A DNA stretch of 32,425 nucleotides from assembly GCF_014322795.1 (NCBI RefSeq), contig NZ_JAASTT010000029.1:1-32425 (forward strand). Direction: 5' to 3'. Below are positions 8,092 through 18,168 of this stretch, piece by piece. The notes under the pieces are model-generated. The model was not told the origin of the DNA. It did no database searches and was given only the letters and a program-made list of their open reading frames with translations. Each line of letters opens with the position of its first letter. The stretch's first letter is position 1. Source of the DNA: Paenilisteria portnoyi. GTDB taxonomy: Bacteria > Bacillota > Bacilli > Lactobacillales > Listeriaceae. The translations under genes were made by a program, and so were the position numbers.

Positions 8092-9370
8092 CTAACCTTT
8101 ATGCCCACCGACCAAGGATGATCGCCTTAATCCAGTGGCACCAATTGCTAGACTACTTGCATGCATTAAAGATTGGAAACCGTACCTGTCGCGAATTTTA
8201 TCTATTGTTCGCTCTAGTTGCTCTTGATTGACTGTCTGGACAGCACTTTCAAACAAATTCAACTGCGTCCCCTCTTTATAACGAATCTTACCTAGCTGAA
8301 TCGATAAGCTACGAATTGGCTCATTAGCGACATGTTTTCGGAATAGGTGAAGTGCGTAGGTCGTTATTTTCTTACTGCTGTCAGTCGGATGAATCTTTAG
8401 TTGGTTGCCGAAGCCTTTTAGTGTACTGTAGCGGCTATAACCTATAGACACGTGGATAACAGATGTTTCTGCATGTTCGCGTCGTAAACGCATGGCTATA
8501 TCTTCTACCATTTCACGGATGACAATCTCGACTTCTTGATGATTAGCGTAGTCTCGTTCTAATATTTGGCTCTTGCCATAACTCTTCGACAATGGGACAT
8601 ATTTCTCTGCCAAATCTGTATAATCAATACCATTGGCATGATAATAGAGTTCTTCACCAACGATTCCCATCGCGTGGCGCAAATAATTGGGTTCTGCATG
8701 TGCTAAATCATATACTGTATAAATACCTATACGGTTCAGTTGCACCTCGGTTCTGCGTCCGATACCCCACATTTCTGTTATCGGTTTTACTTGCCACAGC
8801 TTGCTTGGGACGTCGGCGTAGCGCCATTCCGCAATCCCATTTGGTTGGTGTTTTGCTTCGACGTCCAGCGCTACTTTTGCAAGTAATGGGTTCTCTCCGA
8901 TTCCAATGGTGACATATAATCGCAACTCGTCTAAAATGTCTTGCTGTATGCGTTTGGCGATTGTCATGGTGTCTCCAAATAGGCTATGTGAATGGGATAC
9001 ATCTAGAATAGCCTCATCTATGGAGTAAACCAGCAAATGTTCTGGGCCTACATAACGCTTGAATATCGCAATAATCATGTCATTGACTTGTAGATACAAT
9101 TTCATTCGTGGTTCTGCGACAACAATTCGTGTATCTTCTGGTATTTCAAAACGTCTTGATCCTGTTTTAATATTAAATGTATCTTTCATTCTCGGTGTCG
9201 CTGCGAGTACTAAACCGCCTTGGCTCTCTTGGTTACTCATCACGACTAAATAGGCTTCTAAAGGGTTTAGACGTCTTTTTACACATTCAACAGAGGCGAA
9301 AAAAGCTTTTTACATCGATGCATAGAATATCTCGCTTTGGTGCACTTTCGTAGTCAATTAGCTGTACCAT
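8092..9370 (-). pseudogene. uvrX: Y-family DNA polymerase UvrX/YqjW-like, frameshifted
   Basis: A Y-family translesion polymerase of the UvrX/YqjW type, split by one extra base. From ATG at 9370 the frame reads MVQLIDYESAPKRDILCID then VKSFF, with the first catalytic Asp at about residue 19. It goes out of frame at the six-A run 9299-9304 (six T on the coding strand) and meets a stop. Removing one base restores SVECVKRRLNPLEAYLVV, joined without a break to the 383-residue downstream frame (GTG at 9243). That frame carries SIDEAILDVS (second catalytic acidic pair), a helix-hairpin-helix MWGIGRRTEVQLNRIG and the little-finger domain. Repaired length is 425 residues, the family norm. A product from 9243 would lack the first catalytic Asp. 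A sequencing or assembly error in the homopolymer must be considered. Confidence 0.85.
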
Positions 9371-9696
9371 TTCTCCATCCGCCTCTCTTCTACATGACGA
9401 ATATTGACTAGCTCGATCGCATGAATGCCAGTGCTTGTGCGAATGTAAATACTATCACCTTCAATACCAATTAATTGCCCGATGATGTCTGGTTGTGCCT
9501 CCACACCAATTGGCTGATATTCTTGAATGGCAAGCATCACATGGTGGGAAGTCGCATGGTTTAGAACGGATTGTATAACATCTTCATCCATCGCCGCTTT
9601 CCACTGGGGTGCTCTATTAGACTGTTCCATATGTGCAGTATGCTCACTCAATATGAAACCGCCCCATTTCTTTAGTCCTCGATCTTTGTAGGCCAT
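9358..9696 (-). CDS. yolD: YolD-like protein
   Basis: A 112-residue YolD-like protein, recognised by its start (YKDRGLKKWGGFILSEHTAHM), the central PIGVEAQPDIIGQLIGIEGDSIYIRTSTG and the final IRHVEERRMEKWYS. YolD-like genes are regularly found directly before UvrX-type Y-family polymerases, and this one overlaps the ancestral start of uvrX by 13 bases. It is the first gene behind a LexA-controlled promoter. Its role is probably accessory to the damage-inducible polymerase. The ATG has GGAGG 5 bases upstream. Confidence 0.85.
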   Translation of the reverse strand: MAYKDRGLKKWGGFILSEHTAHMEQSNRAPQWKAAMDEDVIQSVLNHATSHHVMLAIQEYQPIGVEAQPDIIGQLIGIEGDSIYIRTSTGIHAIELVNIRHVEERRMEKWYS

Positions 9697-9765
9697 CGTA
9701 AATCGCCTCCTATTTATTGGCTGGATGAAAAATTCAATGCCATTTTCTCCACCACTCTAATTAAC

Positions 9766-9794
9766 AGTATACAAACATATGTTCGTTTTAGCAA
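9766..9794 (-). promoter_or_regulatory. SOS promoter with LexA/DinR box (box at 9772-9785)
   Basis: On the minus strand TTGCTA (9789-9794) and TATACT (9766-9771) are 17 bases apart. The spacer contains CGAACATATGTTTG, which fits the Firmicute LexA consensus CGAACRNRYGTTYG at every position. Bound LexA would block this promoter, so yolD and uvrX should be induced by DNA damage. Confidence 0.9.
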
Positions 9795-9862
9795 GTCACT
9801 AAAGAACTATTTAAAATTAAGAACGAATAGGCTACCGAATTTCCAATTTAAAGCATTAGATA

Positions 9863-9906
9863 TAAAAATACACACCCAAACCCATGATTCGGATTCGGAT
9901 GTGTAT
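9863..9906 (-). terminator. Terminator downstream of topB
   Basis: ATACACATCC pairs with GGGTGTGTAT on the minus strand, one mismatch, followed by TTTTTA. It lies eight bases past the topB stop codon. Confidence 0.75.
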
Positions 9907-9913
9907 CTATCCT

Positions 9914-12058
9914 TTATTTCAGTTTCAACTTCGCTAGCGCCTCGGCCATCGGGTTATTGAATGGCTCTTCTTCTTTCTTGTTTTGTTTCTTCATATAGTT
10001 TGCAACTTCGCTTTTTGAGACGTTTTTATTTTTCTCATTGCCTCGGCGAGCGTTGAATGCCGATAGTTTTTCGCGATGACCACAAGAACAAGTGAAGATT
10101 TGTTTGTCGCCTTCACCGCGCAGTTCCATACGTTTATGGCAGTTTGGACAGCGAGCGTTTGTTGTTCTGGCAACGGATTCACGATGGCCACATTCGCGAT
10201 CTTGACACACAAGCATCGTACCTTTTTTACCTTTGACTTTAAGCATCAGTTTGCCGCAATCTGGGCACTTGGTCGAGGTAACATTATCGTGTTTGAATTT
10301 CTTATCGTTTTGCTTGATTTCCGTCACGGCTTTTTTGGCGTAATCGCGCATTTCGTTCGTAAATGTGGTTTTGTCTAGTTGACCTTTTGCAATTTTTGAT
10401 AGTTTTTGTTCCCAAATAGCGGTTAGTTCTGGGGATTTCAAATCAGCTGGAACCAGGTCTAGCAACTGGCGGCCTTTTGACGTAATCATAATATCTTTTC
10501 CCTGCTTCTCTAAAGAAAAACTGTTGAAAAGTTTCTCGATAATGTCGGCGCGCGTTGCAACTGTACCGAGTCCGCCTGTTTCACCGAGTGTTTTCGCCAG
10601 ATCTTTTTTGCCACTGGATAGGCTTGGGTTTTCCATCGCGGAAAGTAAGGTCGCTTCATTGTATCGCGCTGGTGGCTTTGTTTTCCCTGTCGTTAGCTGG
10701 ATATCGCGAACCTTCAATTGCTCGCCTTTTTTCAGTTTTGTGACCGTGTCTGCATCGTTGTCTTCATTGTAAACGGCTTTCCAACCGAGCGATTTCACAA
10801 CTTTGCCTTTAAGTCCGAATGTTTCGTTGCCGATTTTGGCTTGCACGGCGGTTTCTTCATACACAAATGGTGCGGAAAGTACGGCTAAAAAGCGTTTGAC
10901 AACAAGGTCATAAATCTTGCGTTCGCGGTCGTTTAGGTCGGACAAGCTTGGTGTTTCTTCCGTCGGGATAATCGCGTGATGGTCGCTTACTTTGCTATTA
11001 TCGACGAATGACTTGTTCGCTTTGATTGGCTTCGACGCTACGGCGCGTGCAGGTTTTGCGTATGGACCGATACCACAGGCTTCTACGCGCTCTTTCAATG
11101 TTGGCACGATGTCGTCGGAAATAAAGCGCGAATCGGTACGCGGATACGTCAGAATTTTATGGCGTTCATATAGGGCTTGCATGATATTTAGCGTTTCTTT
11201 AGCGGAAAAATCGAAGCGTTTATTGGCATCACGTTGCAGTTCCGTCAAATCATACAGACCTGGCGCGTGCGTTTTCTTCTCCTTCACAGCCACATCAGTA
11301 ATCATGGCTTCCTTCCCATTCAAGCTACGCGCGATTTTCTCCGCTTCGGACTCGTCAAAAGTCTGGCCCTTACTCCAAGCAAAGCTACCTTGTTCCGTCA
11401 CCGCGGTCAATTGGTAAAATTCCTTAGGCTTAAATTGGCGAATATCTTCCTCGCGCTGTGCAATCATCGCAAGCGTCGGCGTTTGCACGCGTCCACATGA
11501 AAGTTGCGCGTTGTATTTCGTCGTCAGGGCACGTGTGGCGTTAATTCCAACTACCCAGTCAGCTTCTGAACGTGCCTCAGCGGAACGATATAGGTTTTCG
11601 TAGGCTTTGCCCGGTTGAAGTCGGCTGAACCCTTCACGTATCGCTTTGTCGGTTACAGATGAAATCCAGAGACGCTTAATTGGCTTCTTCACCTTGGCGT
11701 ATTCGATAATCCAACGCGCCACGAGCTCACCTTCACGCCCGGCATCCGTCGCGATGACGATGGAATCAACGTCTTTACGCGTCATCAGACTTTTCACCGT
11801 TTCATATTGTTTACGCGTTTGTTTGATTGGTACAAGTTTCATTTTTTGCGGAAGCATCGGTAAATCTTCCATGTTCCACGATTTATATTTGGCGTCGTAA
11901 TTCTCTGGGTCAGCGAGCGTGATTAAGTGCCCCAGCGCCCAAGTTACAATATATTTCGAGCCTTCCAGGTAGCCGTTCTTGCCTTGTTTGCAGCCAAGAA
12001 CGCGCGCAATATCTTTCCCAACAGAAGGCTTTTCTGCTAAAACTACTGTTTTTGTCAT
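9914..12058 (-). CDS. topB: DNA topoisomerase III
   Basis: A 714-residue type IA topoisomerase that cuts and reseals one strand to decatenate DNA. The N-terminal Toprim domain shows AEKPSVGKDIARVLG (Glu9) and the acidic ATDAGREGE motif (Asp105 onward). The catalytic tyrosine is Y305 in ILTYPRTDSRFIS. LSCGRVQTPTLAMI and TRADIIEKLFN are further family motifs. The C-terminus has two zinc-ribbon-like units, CPDCGK...CQDRECGHRE and CPNCHK...CSCGHRE, then a basic tail. The start ATG at 12058 has GAAAGGAA upstream and a TATAAT at about 12081-12086 as a likely -10. recQ is nearby; topoisomerase III and RecQ helicases are known functional partners. Confidence 0.95.
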   Translation of the reverse strand: MTKTVVLAEKPSVGKDIARVLGCKQGKNGYLEGSKYIVTWALGHLITLADPENYDAKYKSWNMEDLPMLPQKMKLVPIKQTRKQYETVKSLMTRKDVDSIVIATDAGREGELVARWIIEYAKVKKPIKRLWISSVTDKAIREGFSRLQPGKAYENLYRSAEARSEADWVVGINATRALTTKYNAQLSCGRVQTPTLAMIAQREEDIRQFKPKEFYQLTAVTEQGSFAWSKGQTFDESEAEKIARSLNGKEAMITDVAVKEKKTHAPGLYDLTELQRDANKRFDFSAKETLNIMQALYERHKILTYPRTDSRFISDDIVPTLKERVEACGIGPYAKPARAVASKPIKANKSFVDNSKVSDHHAIIPTEETPSLSDLNDRERKIYDLVVKRFLAVLSAPFVYEETAVQAKIGNETFGLKGKVVKSLGWKAVYNEDNDADTVTKLKKGEQLKVRDIQLTTGKTKPPARYNEATLLSAMENPSLSSGKKDLAKTLGETGGLGTVATRADIIEKLFNSFSLEKQGKDIMITSKGRQLLDLVPADLKSPELTAIWEQKLSKIAKGQLDKTTFTNEMRDYAKKAVTEIKQNDKKFKHDNVTSTKCPDCGKLMLKVKGKKGTMLVCQDRECGHRESVARTTNARCPNCHKRMELRGEGDKQIFTCSCGHREKLSAFNARRGNEKNKNVSKSEVANYMKKQNKKEEEPFNNPMAEALAKLKLK

Positions 12059-12116
12059 TTTAAAATTCCTTTCTGGATTATAGGATGAGTCTATTTTAAC
12101 ACAGAAATGCGGAGCA

Positions 12117-12208
12117 GGCTCGTTCAGCCATGAAAGAGCTTGGAGCAGGCGTAATAAAAACCCTCCTTTGGTTTTTGTGGAGGCTGTGAAAGCTCCGAAT
12201 GGCTAGCC
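12117..12208 (+). repeat. 92-bp structured repeat, copy C
   Basis: Third member of a repeat family whose other two copies lie in the ABC-F leader on the opposite strand. It begins GGCTCGTTCAGCC and ends GGCTAGCC, with a central AAAACC / GGTTTT stem-loop and an intermediate GGAGC / GCTCC stem. Length equals copy B. It sits between the WxL-interacting-type gene and topB, antisense to topB. With the following inverted repeat it fills most of the gene-free stretch 12059-12317. Confidence 0.7.
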
Positions 12209-12224
12209 TGCGGAGCTTTCACAG
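12184..12224. repeat. Perfect 14-bp inverted repeat
   Basis: CTGTGAAAGCTCCG at 12184-12197 is exactly complementary to CGGAGCTTTCACAG at 12211-12224, with a 13-base loop. It overlaps the end of repeat copy C. There is no T-run on either side, so it does not look like a terminator. Confidence 0.85.
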
Positions 12225-12317
12225 AGCATGACGCCCAACTCCTTATTAGAACTTTGGCCGACCATTTAACTTGATTTTTCCTAGAAATGGATTACATACT
12301 CGCTTTGCTGTAGTAAA

Positions 12318-12362
12318 AACCCGGATAGAAGCCATGTTACAGCTCCTATCCGGGTTCTTTTT
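12318..12362 (-). terminator. Strong terminator after the WxL-interacting-type gene
   Basis: AACCCGGATAG-g-AGC pairs with GCT-t-CTATCCGGGTT around a 9-base loop, ending in a T-run on the minus strand. Plus-strand T residues follow the other arm as well, so it may work in both directions. Confidence 0.9.
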
Positions 12363-12364
12363 AA

Positions 12365-13393
12365 TTATTCTTTTTTATCTTCATCTTTGTCTTTTTTCGA
12401 GCGTTTTCCTAACCAGAATGCTAGGAGTACCAGTAGAATCAGTGCTAATGCGCCGCCTGCTACATACCACCATGTGTAGTCTTTCTCAAGTTCTACAGCG
12501 GTGTCGTTCAGTTTCTTCGCGTCGTCGCCCTTAATGGTGAATTCTTCATCCCATTTCCATGTTTTATCTCCGGATGTTGCTACCATTTTCAAACGGTATT
12601 TCCCGGCTTTTAGTGGTTGATTTTCCCAATCGATTGCGTAGTTAAAATTGGAATTTGGCGCCATTCTTAAATTATCGCGTCTTGCTTGGTGTAACAATTG
12701 ATCGTCCCCTGATTTGTAAACTTTCGCGTCAATCATTAGCGGTTTGATCATCGTCGCTTCTGGATTTTGCAGGTTCGCCGTCACCACGTTGCGATAGTTG
12801 ATTTGTTGCGGTTTAATCGCGTGTAATTTCATGTCTGGCTCTACAACGGTATCATTTTCCGATAGTTGCACGCCGACCACATACGCATAGCGATTCTTGA
12901 TTTGTACGCCTTTGCCATCTTCTTTTTTCGCGTCAGGATCTTCTTTTTCAATGAATTGTAAGCCGCCTAAAATAATGCCGTCAAATGAGGCAGCGGGCAT
13001 GGTTACTGTGACCTTGATTGTTTTGCTGCTGTTGGCTGGGAGCACAGCCTCATCGTCTGTTTTGGCAATTTCGGAAAATGGTGTTTTCAGCGATTTGTCC
13101 AGTTTCGGATCGGTTTGACTGTAGTCCACAATCCCATTATCGTTCGTGACCGCCGTATTTGCATTTGTTTCAATCGTGATTTCCTTATCCGTATCGTTTT
13201 TAAGTACAACCTCTAAATCCTGTTTTTGACCTGGTTTCATGCGTAAGTCGAAGTACGTTTTGGATTTATCGATTTGGTTATCTGGAATAACCGCCGTTAC
13301 CGAGAAATTCGCGGCCGCCTCAGGACTTAACGGATGAAATAACACCCCTATCAACATAATTGGCAATACTAAAAGTAACATAAACTTCTTCAC
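12365..13393 (-). CDS. WxL-interacting-protein-type surface protein (DUF916/DUF3324)
   Basis: A 342-residue secreted, membrane-anchored protein. An N-terminal signal peptide (VKKFMLLLVLPIMLIGVLFHP) is followed by the DUF916 domain: NFSVTAVIPDNQIDKSKTYFDLRMKPGQKQ, then FDGIILGGLQF. A DUF3324-like domain follows (PQQINYRNVVTANLQNPEATMI, FNYAIDWENQPLKAGKYRLK). The end is one membrane helix (WYVAGGALALILLVLLAFWLG) and a Lys/Asp-rich cytoplasmic tail. Family members bind WxL-domain proteins and peptidoglycan at the surface. The frame is open to 13447, but GTG at 13393 has AAAGGAG ten bases upstream and starts directly at the signal peptide, so it is preferred. No WxL-domain partner is in the window, which is unusual. 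Confidence 0.85.
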   Translation of the reverse strand: MKKFMLLLVLPIMLIGVLFHPLSPEAAANFSVTAVIPDNQIDKSKTYFDLRMKPGQKQDLEVVLKNDTDKEITIETNANTAVTNDNGIVDYSQTDPKLDKSLKTPFSEIAKTDDEAVLPANSSKTIKVTVTMPAASFDGIILGGLQFIEKEDPDAKKEDGKGVQIKNRYAYVVGVQLSENDTVVEPDMKLHAIKPQQINYRNVVTANLQNPEATMIKPLMIDAKVYKSGDDQLLHQARRDNLRMAPNSNFNYAIDWENQPLKAGKYRLKMVATSGDKTWKWDEEFTIKGDDAKKLNDTAVELEKDYTWWYVAGGALALILLVLLAFWLGKRSKKDKDEDKKE

Positions 13394-13506
13394 AAAATCC
13401 CAACTCCTTTCAATTCTCTCTTTTAAAAATGATTTATATTCCTCCATTACCAGTACCCGTTGATGCGATTTTAAAAACTAAGAACTTACGTTTTTCGTAT
13501 TTCCAT

Positions 13507-13547
13507 AAAAAAGCAGTATCTGGACTCGATAACCGTCCAAATACTGC
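13507..13547 (-). terminator. Terminator downstream of recQ
   Basis: GCAGTATtTGGAC pairs with GTCCAgATACTGC on the minus strand with one mismatch and a 9-base loop, followed by six T. It starts five bases past the recQ stop. Confidence 0.9.
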
Positions 13548-13552
13548 TTTTT

Positions 13553-15331
13553 TCACGCTTGTTTCTGCAACACTTCTAAGAATTCCGAGCCATATTTCTC
13601 AAGCTTGTTCATACCGACACCTTTGATTTCCAAAAATGCCTCTTCATCTTTCGGCAAGTATTCGCACATTTGCCGTAACGTTTCGTCAGAGAAAATAATA
13701 TACGGCGGCACTTTGTGTTTCGATGCAAGTTCCCGACGTACTTCACGCAATTCGCCGAACAATCCTTCATCCACGGCAATTGATACCTTCGTAACTTTCC
13801 GGGCCGTTTTCCGCGTCACTTTCTCCTTGCCAAGCAACACATTAACCGCCTCGTTCGTCAGTCTTAGCGATGGAAATTGGCTGTCCGTATACGCCAAATA
13901 CTTCTCTGCCGCCAGATAATCAATCAGTTGCAACACATCTTTTTGCGAGCGATCCTTCATCAAACCATGCGTTGATAACTCCTCCAAGCGCCACTGCTGG
14001 ATTTTCTGATCCTTCGAGCCCGTCAGTACTTTTGCGACCATGACTTTTCCGAACCGTTCTTGCATCCTTTTAATACATGAAAAGACTTGCTGTGCCTCAA
14101 TCGTGATGTCCTGAGCTTCGCGCGTATCCAAGCAATTTCCGCAACGTCCGCAGTTCTCGCCTTCCTCGCCAAAATACTGCACAATATATTTCTGCAAACA
14201 AATCTCCGTATAGCCATAACCCGCCATTTGACGCAGTTTCGCATACTCATTCTGTTTGCGTTCCTCGTCCATTTCCGACTGATCAATCAAAAAATGCTGA
14301 ATATGCGTATCTTGCGGGCCAAACAGCAAAATACAATCACTCGCAACGCCGTCACGTCCAGCACGCCCAGCTTCCTGATAATATGCCTCCACATTTCGCG
14401 GCAAATTATAATGAATCACGTACCGCACATTCGATTTGTTGATACCCATACCAAACGCATTCGTCGCCACCATCACGCGCACATCGTCATACAGAAATTT
14501 CTCCTGCCAACCGTTACGCTCCTTGTCTGACATCCCACCATGATATTTCCCCGTCGGAATGCCCTTCTTCGTCAGCATCTCGTACAGCCGCTCCACCTCT
14601 TTACGCGTCGCCGCATACACGATTCCCGACTGCTCACTATTCGTTTTCACATAATCGAGCAGATACTTATCACGATCCTGCCCCTTCACGACCTGAAAAG
14701 CCAAGTTTTCCCGTGCAAATCCCGTCTGAACAATGCTATCTGGGCCGATATCCAGCAACTTCATAATATCATCCGAAACCGTTGGCGTTGCCGTCGCCGT
14801 CAGCGCAATAATAAGCGGGCGCGGATGAATCCGATCCAGCGTATCACAAAGCGTCAAATAACTCGGACGAAAATCATGTCCCCAATGCGAAATACAATGC
14901 GCCTCATCAATCGCAAAAAGCGCAATATCCGTCGTGTCCACCAACCGTTGAAAGCTCGCCGTCTCCAAACGCTCCGGCGCGATATAAAGCAGCTTTACCG
15001 CCCCATTTTCCGCATCCCACAACCGATTATCAATCTCGTTTCCCGTCAAAGAACTATTCACAAACGTCGCCGGAATCCCCTGCTCATTCAGCGCATCCAC
15101 CTGATCCTTCATCAATGAAATCAGCGGCGAAACAACAATCGTCAAGCCGTCCAAAACCAGCGCTGGAATCTGGTAACAAAGCGATTTCCCGCCCCCAGTA
15201 GGCATGATCGCCAGCGTATCCTTACGCGCATAAAGGTTTCGCAATACATCCTCTTGCCCATCGCGAAACGACGAATAACCAAAGCTCTCCTGCAAAACCT
15301 GCTGCGATCTACCCCAATATTGTTCTATCAT
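13553..15331 (-). CDS. recQ: ATP-dependent DNA helicase RecQ
   Basis: A 592-residue superfamily 2 helicase that unwinds DNA 3' to 5' in recombination and repair. Motif I is MPTGGGKS (43-50), motif II DEAH (142-145) followed by the RecQ loop CISHWGHDFRPSY. Motif VI is YYQEAGRAGRDG. A zinc-binding cluster with C...CGRCGNC lies around residues 375-400, then a winged-helix domain. A C-terminal HRDC domain (about 515-592) contains PPYIIFSDETLRQM and LEIKGVGMNKLEKYG. A TATACT -10 candidate lies about 50 bases upstream of the ATG. It has its own terminator. Confidence 0.95.
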   Translation of the reverse strand: MIEQYWGRSQQVLQESFGYSSFRDGQEDVLRNLYARKDTLAIMPTGGGKSLCYQIPALVLDGLTIVVSPLISLMKDQVDALNEQGIPATFVNSSLTGNEIDNRLWDAENGAVKLLYIAPERLETASFQRLVDTTDIALFAIDEAHCISHWGHDFRPSYLTLCDTLDRIHPRPLIIALTATATPTVSDDIMKLLDIGPDSIVQTGFARENLAFQVVKGQDRDKYLLDYVKTNSEQSGIVYAATRKEVERLYEMLTKKGIPTGKYHGGMSDKERNGWQEKFLYDDVRVMVATNAFGMGINKSNVRYVIHYNLPRNVEAYYQEAGRAGRDGVASDCILLFGPQDTHIQHFLIDQSEMDEERKQNEYAKLRQMAGYGYTEICLQKYIVQYFGEEGENCGRCGNCLDTREAQDITIEAQQVFSCIKRMQERFGKVMVAKVLTGSKDQKIQQWRLEELSTHGLMKDRSQKDVLQLIDYLAAEKYLAYTDSQFPSLRLTNEAVNVLLGKEKVTRKTARKVTKVSIAVDEGLFGELREVRRELASKHKVPPYIIFSDETLRQMCEYLPKDEEAFLEIKGVGMNKLEKYGSEFLEVLQKQA

Positions 15332-15400
15332 TTTCCACTAGCACCTACCTTTATCTCCCGTGCAAACTTTTCTATCCCTCTAGTATACCGTTTTTCTCCA

Positions 15401-15453
15401 AACAAAAGAAGGGCTTTTGCGAAATCCGTTTTTCCACAGATCTCAAGCCCTTC
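15401..15453 (-). terminator. Terminator downstream of the C39-like gene
   Basis: GAAGGGCTT pairs with AAGCCCTTC around a longer loop, followed by TTTTGTTTGG on the minus strand. It lies between the C39-like gene and recQ. Confidence 0.75.
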
Positions 15454-15475
15454 AAATTTGGTTTTTACCCCTGAT

Positions 15476-16261
15476 TTAGTAACTAATCGCGCGTTTTTTC
15501 AAGGCACTCCACGTACTATTAAATGAAGCCTTCGAAATTCGAACGTTCTTTTTCACCGTCCACGGATCGTTATAGTAATAATAACTGCCATCATATCCCG
15601 TCAATGTCACAGAATGTACGCTAAAACCATGCATCCGCGTCCACACAACGACAGGTCGTCCCGATTTCAGTTTCTTCTCCAAAGTCGCATTCGCAGCACC
15701 CGTTAGATTCACCGCTGAACCCGCGTATTTCTTCGTTAATTTCATCAAAGCAGGCGGATAAATCGTGTATCCTGAACGCGTAAACGGATTCCCAACATAG
15801 CCTAAATTCGGATTACTCGCGTGTTTTGGCATCTCGCGCGCCAACTTCACCTTGTCCACATTCGCACCCTTATATTTCAGCATCATCGTCACCGCCACAA
15901 TTTCACACCCCGTTGGCAACTGCGGTCGTTGCGCGATTAGCGGCACATTCAGTAACACCCTCGGAGTCGGTTTTGGTGGTGGCACAGGCTTCACAACCCG
16001 CGTCGTTAAATAATTCCCCGACACATATGCTTTCTTCCCTTTAAAAATAATCTGATGCCATTTCCCGGTTTTCGCTAAACTGCTCACTTTTGCGCCCTTC
16101 GCTAGCCAGCCAACCGCCTTATAATTCGTCCCAGCCCCAGCGCGCACCGTCAAGCTCCCCGTTGTATAATACGTCGTTGCAGCCGAAACCGCCGACACAC
16201 TCACAACACTCAACAAAACGACCAAAACCATTCCAACAAGCCACTTTCGATAATTCCCCAC
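15476..16261 (-). CDS. Secreted SH3b plus C39-like peptidase-family protein
   Basis: A 261-residue exported protein. Residues 1-27 are a signal peptide ending SVSA. Residues 32-86 form a bacterial SH3 domain (LTVRAGAGTNYKAVGWLAKGAKV, GKWHQIIFKGKKAYVSGNYL) that should bind the cell wall. A proline-rich linker (VPPPKPTP) leads to a Peptidase_C39_2 domain with probable catalytic Cys119 (PTGCEIVAVTMML), His216 (HGFSVHSVTLTGYD) and Asp232 (YYNDPW). Unlike the C39 domain of bacteriocin exporters there is no ABC transporter fused or adjacent, so a free extracellular protease or peptidoglycan peptidase is more likely. It is monocistronic. Confidence 0.82.
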   Translation of the reverse strand: MGNYRKWLVGMVLVVLLSVVSVSAVSAATTYYTTGSLTVRAGAGTNYKAVGWLAKGAKVSSLAKTGKWHQIIFKGKKAYVSGNYLTTRVVKPVPPPKPTPRVLLNVPLIAQRPQLPTGCEIVAVTMMLKYKGANVDKVKLAREMPKHASNPNLGYVGNPFTRSGYTIYPPALMKLTKKYAGSAVNLTGAANATLEKKLKSGRPVVVWTRMHGFSVHSVTLTGYDGSYYYYNDPWTVKKNVRISKASFNSTWSALKKRAISY

Positions 16262-16363
16262 TTTACAATCCCCCTACTCATTTCTACAAAAAAAGACCAA
16301 CATTCCCCTGTTAGTCTTTCGTGTTGCGCTAGTTTTATATACCACTACACAGCCATCGTAAAC

Positions 16364-16420
16364 AAAAAAGCGTCCTAGATTTGATGAGATTTACGAGTCT
16401 CATCAAGCCTAGGGCGCTTT
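16364..16420 (-). terminator. Terminator downstream of guaB
   Basis: A long stem on the minus strand (AAAGCG, CCTAG, TTGATGAGA paired with TCTCATCAA, CTAGG, CGCTTT) with two small mismatches and an 8-base loop, followed by six T. Confidence 0.92.
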
Positions 16421-16429
16421 ATTTTTATT

Positions 16430-17968
<1,539 letters not shown>

Positions 17969-18019
17969 TCACTCGCAATTCCTCTTCGTTTCCGCCGATA
18001 GATTTTGCTAATTAGATAA

Positions 18020-18048
18020 ATGCTACAAGAAATAGCGTCATATGTCAA
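18020..18048 (-). promoter_or_regulatory. guaB promoter
   Basis: On the minus strand TTGACA (18043-18048) and TAGCAT (18020-18025) are 17 bases apart, placing the start of transcription near 18013. The leader down to the ATG has no recognised riboswitch. Confidence 0.7.
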
Positions 18049-18168
18049 GAGGCTTGCAATTATCAGTTTTTTCTGAACTAGTTTGACTTTTAGACCATCA
18101 GCTAACTATTTTGATATGAAAGGAGTTACAGCCGTTTTTCACGTTCTTTCAACATAGGTATATAGTCT

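Noticed and set aside
14087-15118. Two long plus-strand open frames opposite recQ
   Set aside because: They are antisense to a clear recQ gene, are rich in Arg, His, Ile and Gln as expected from reading its codons backwards, and have no ribosome sites.
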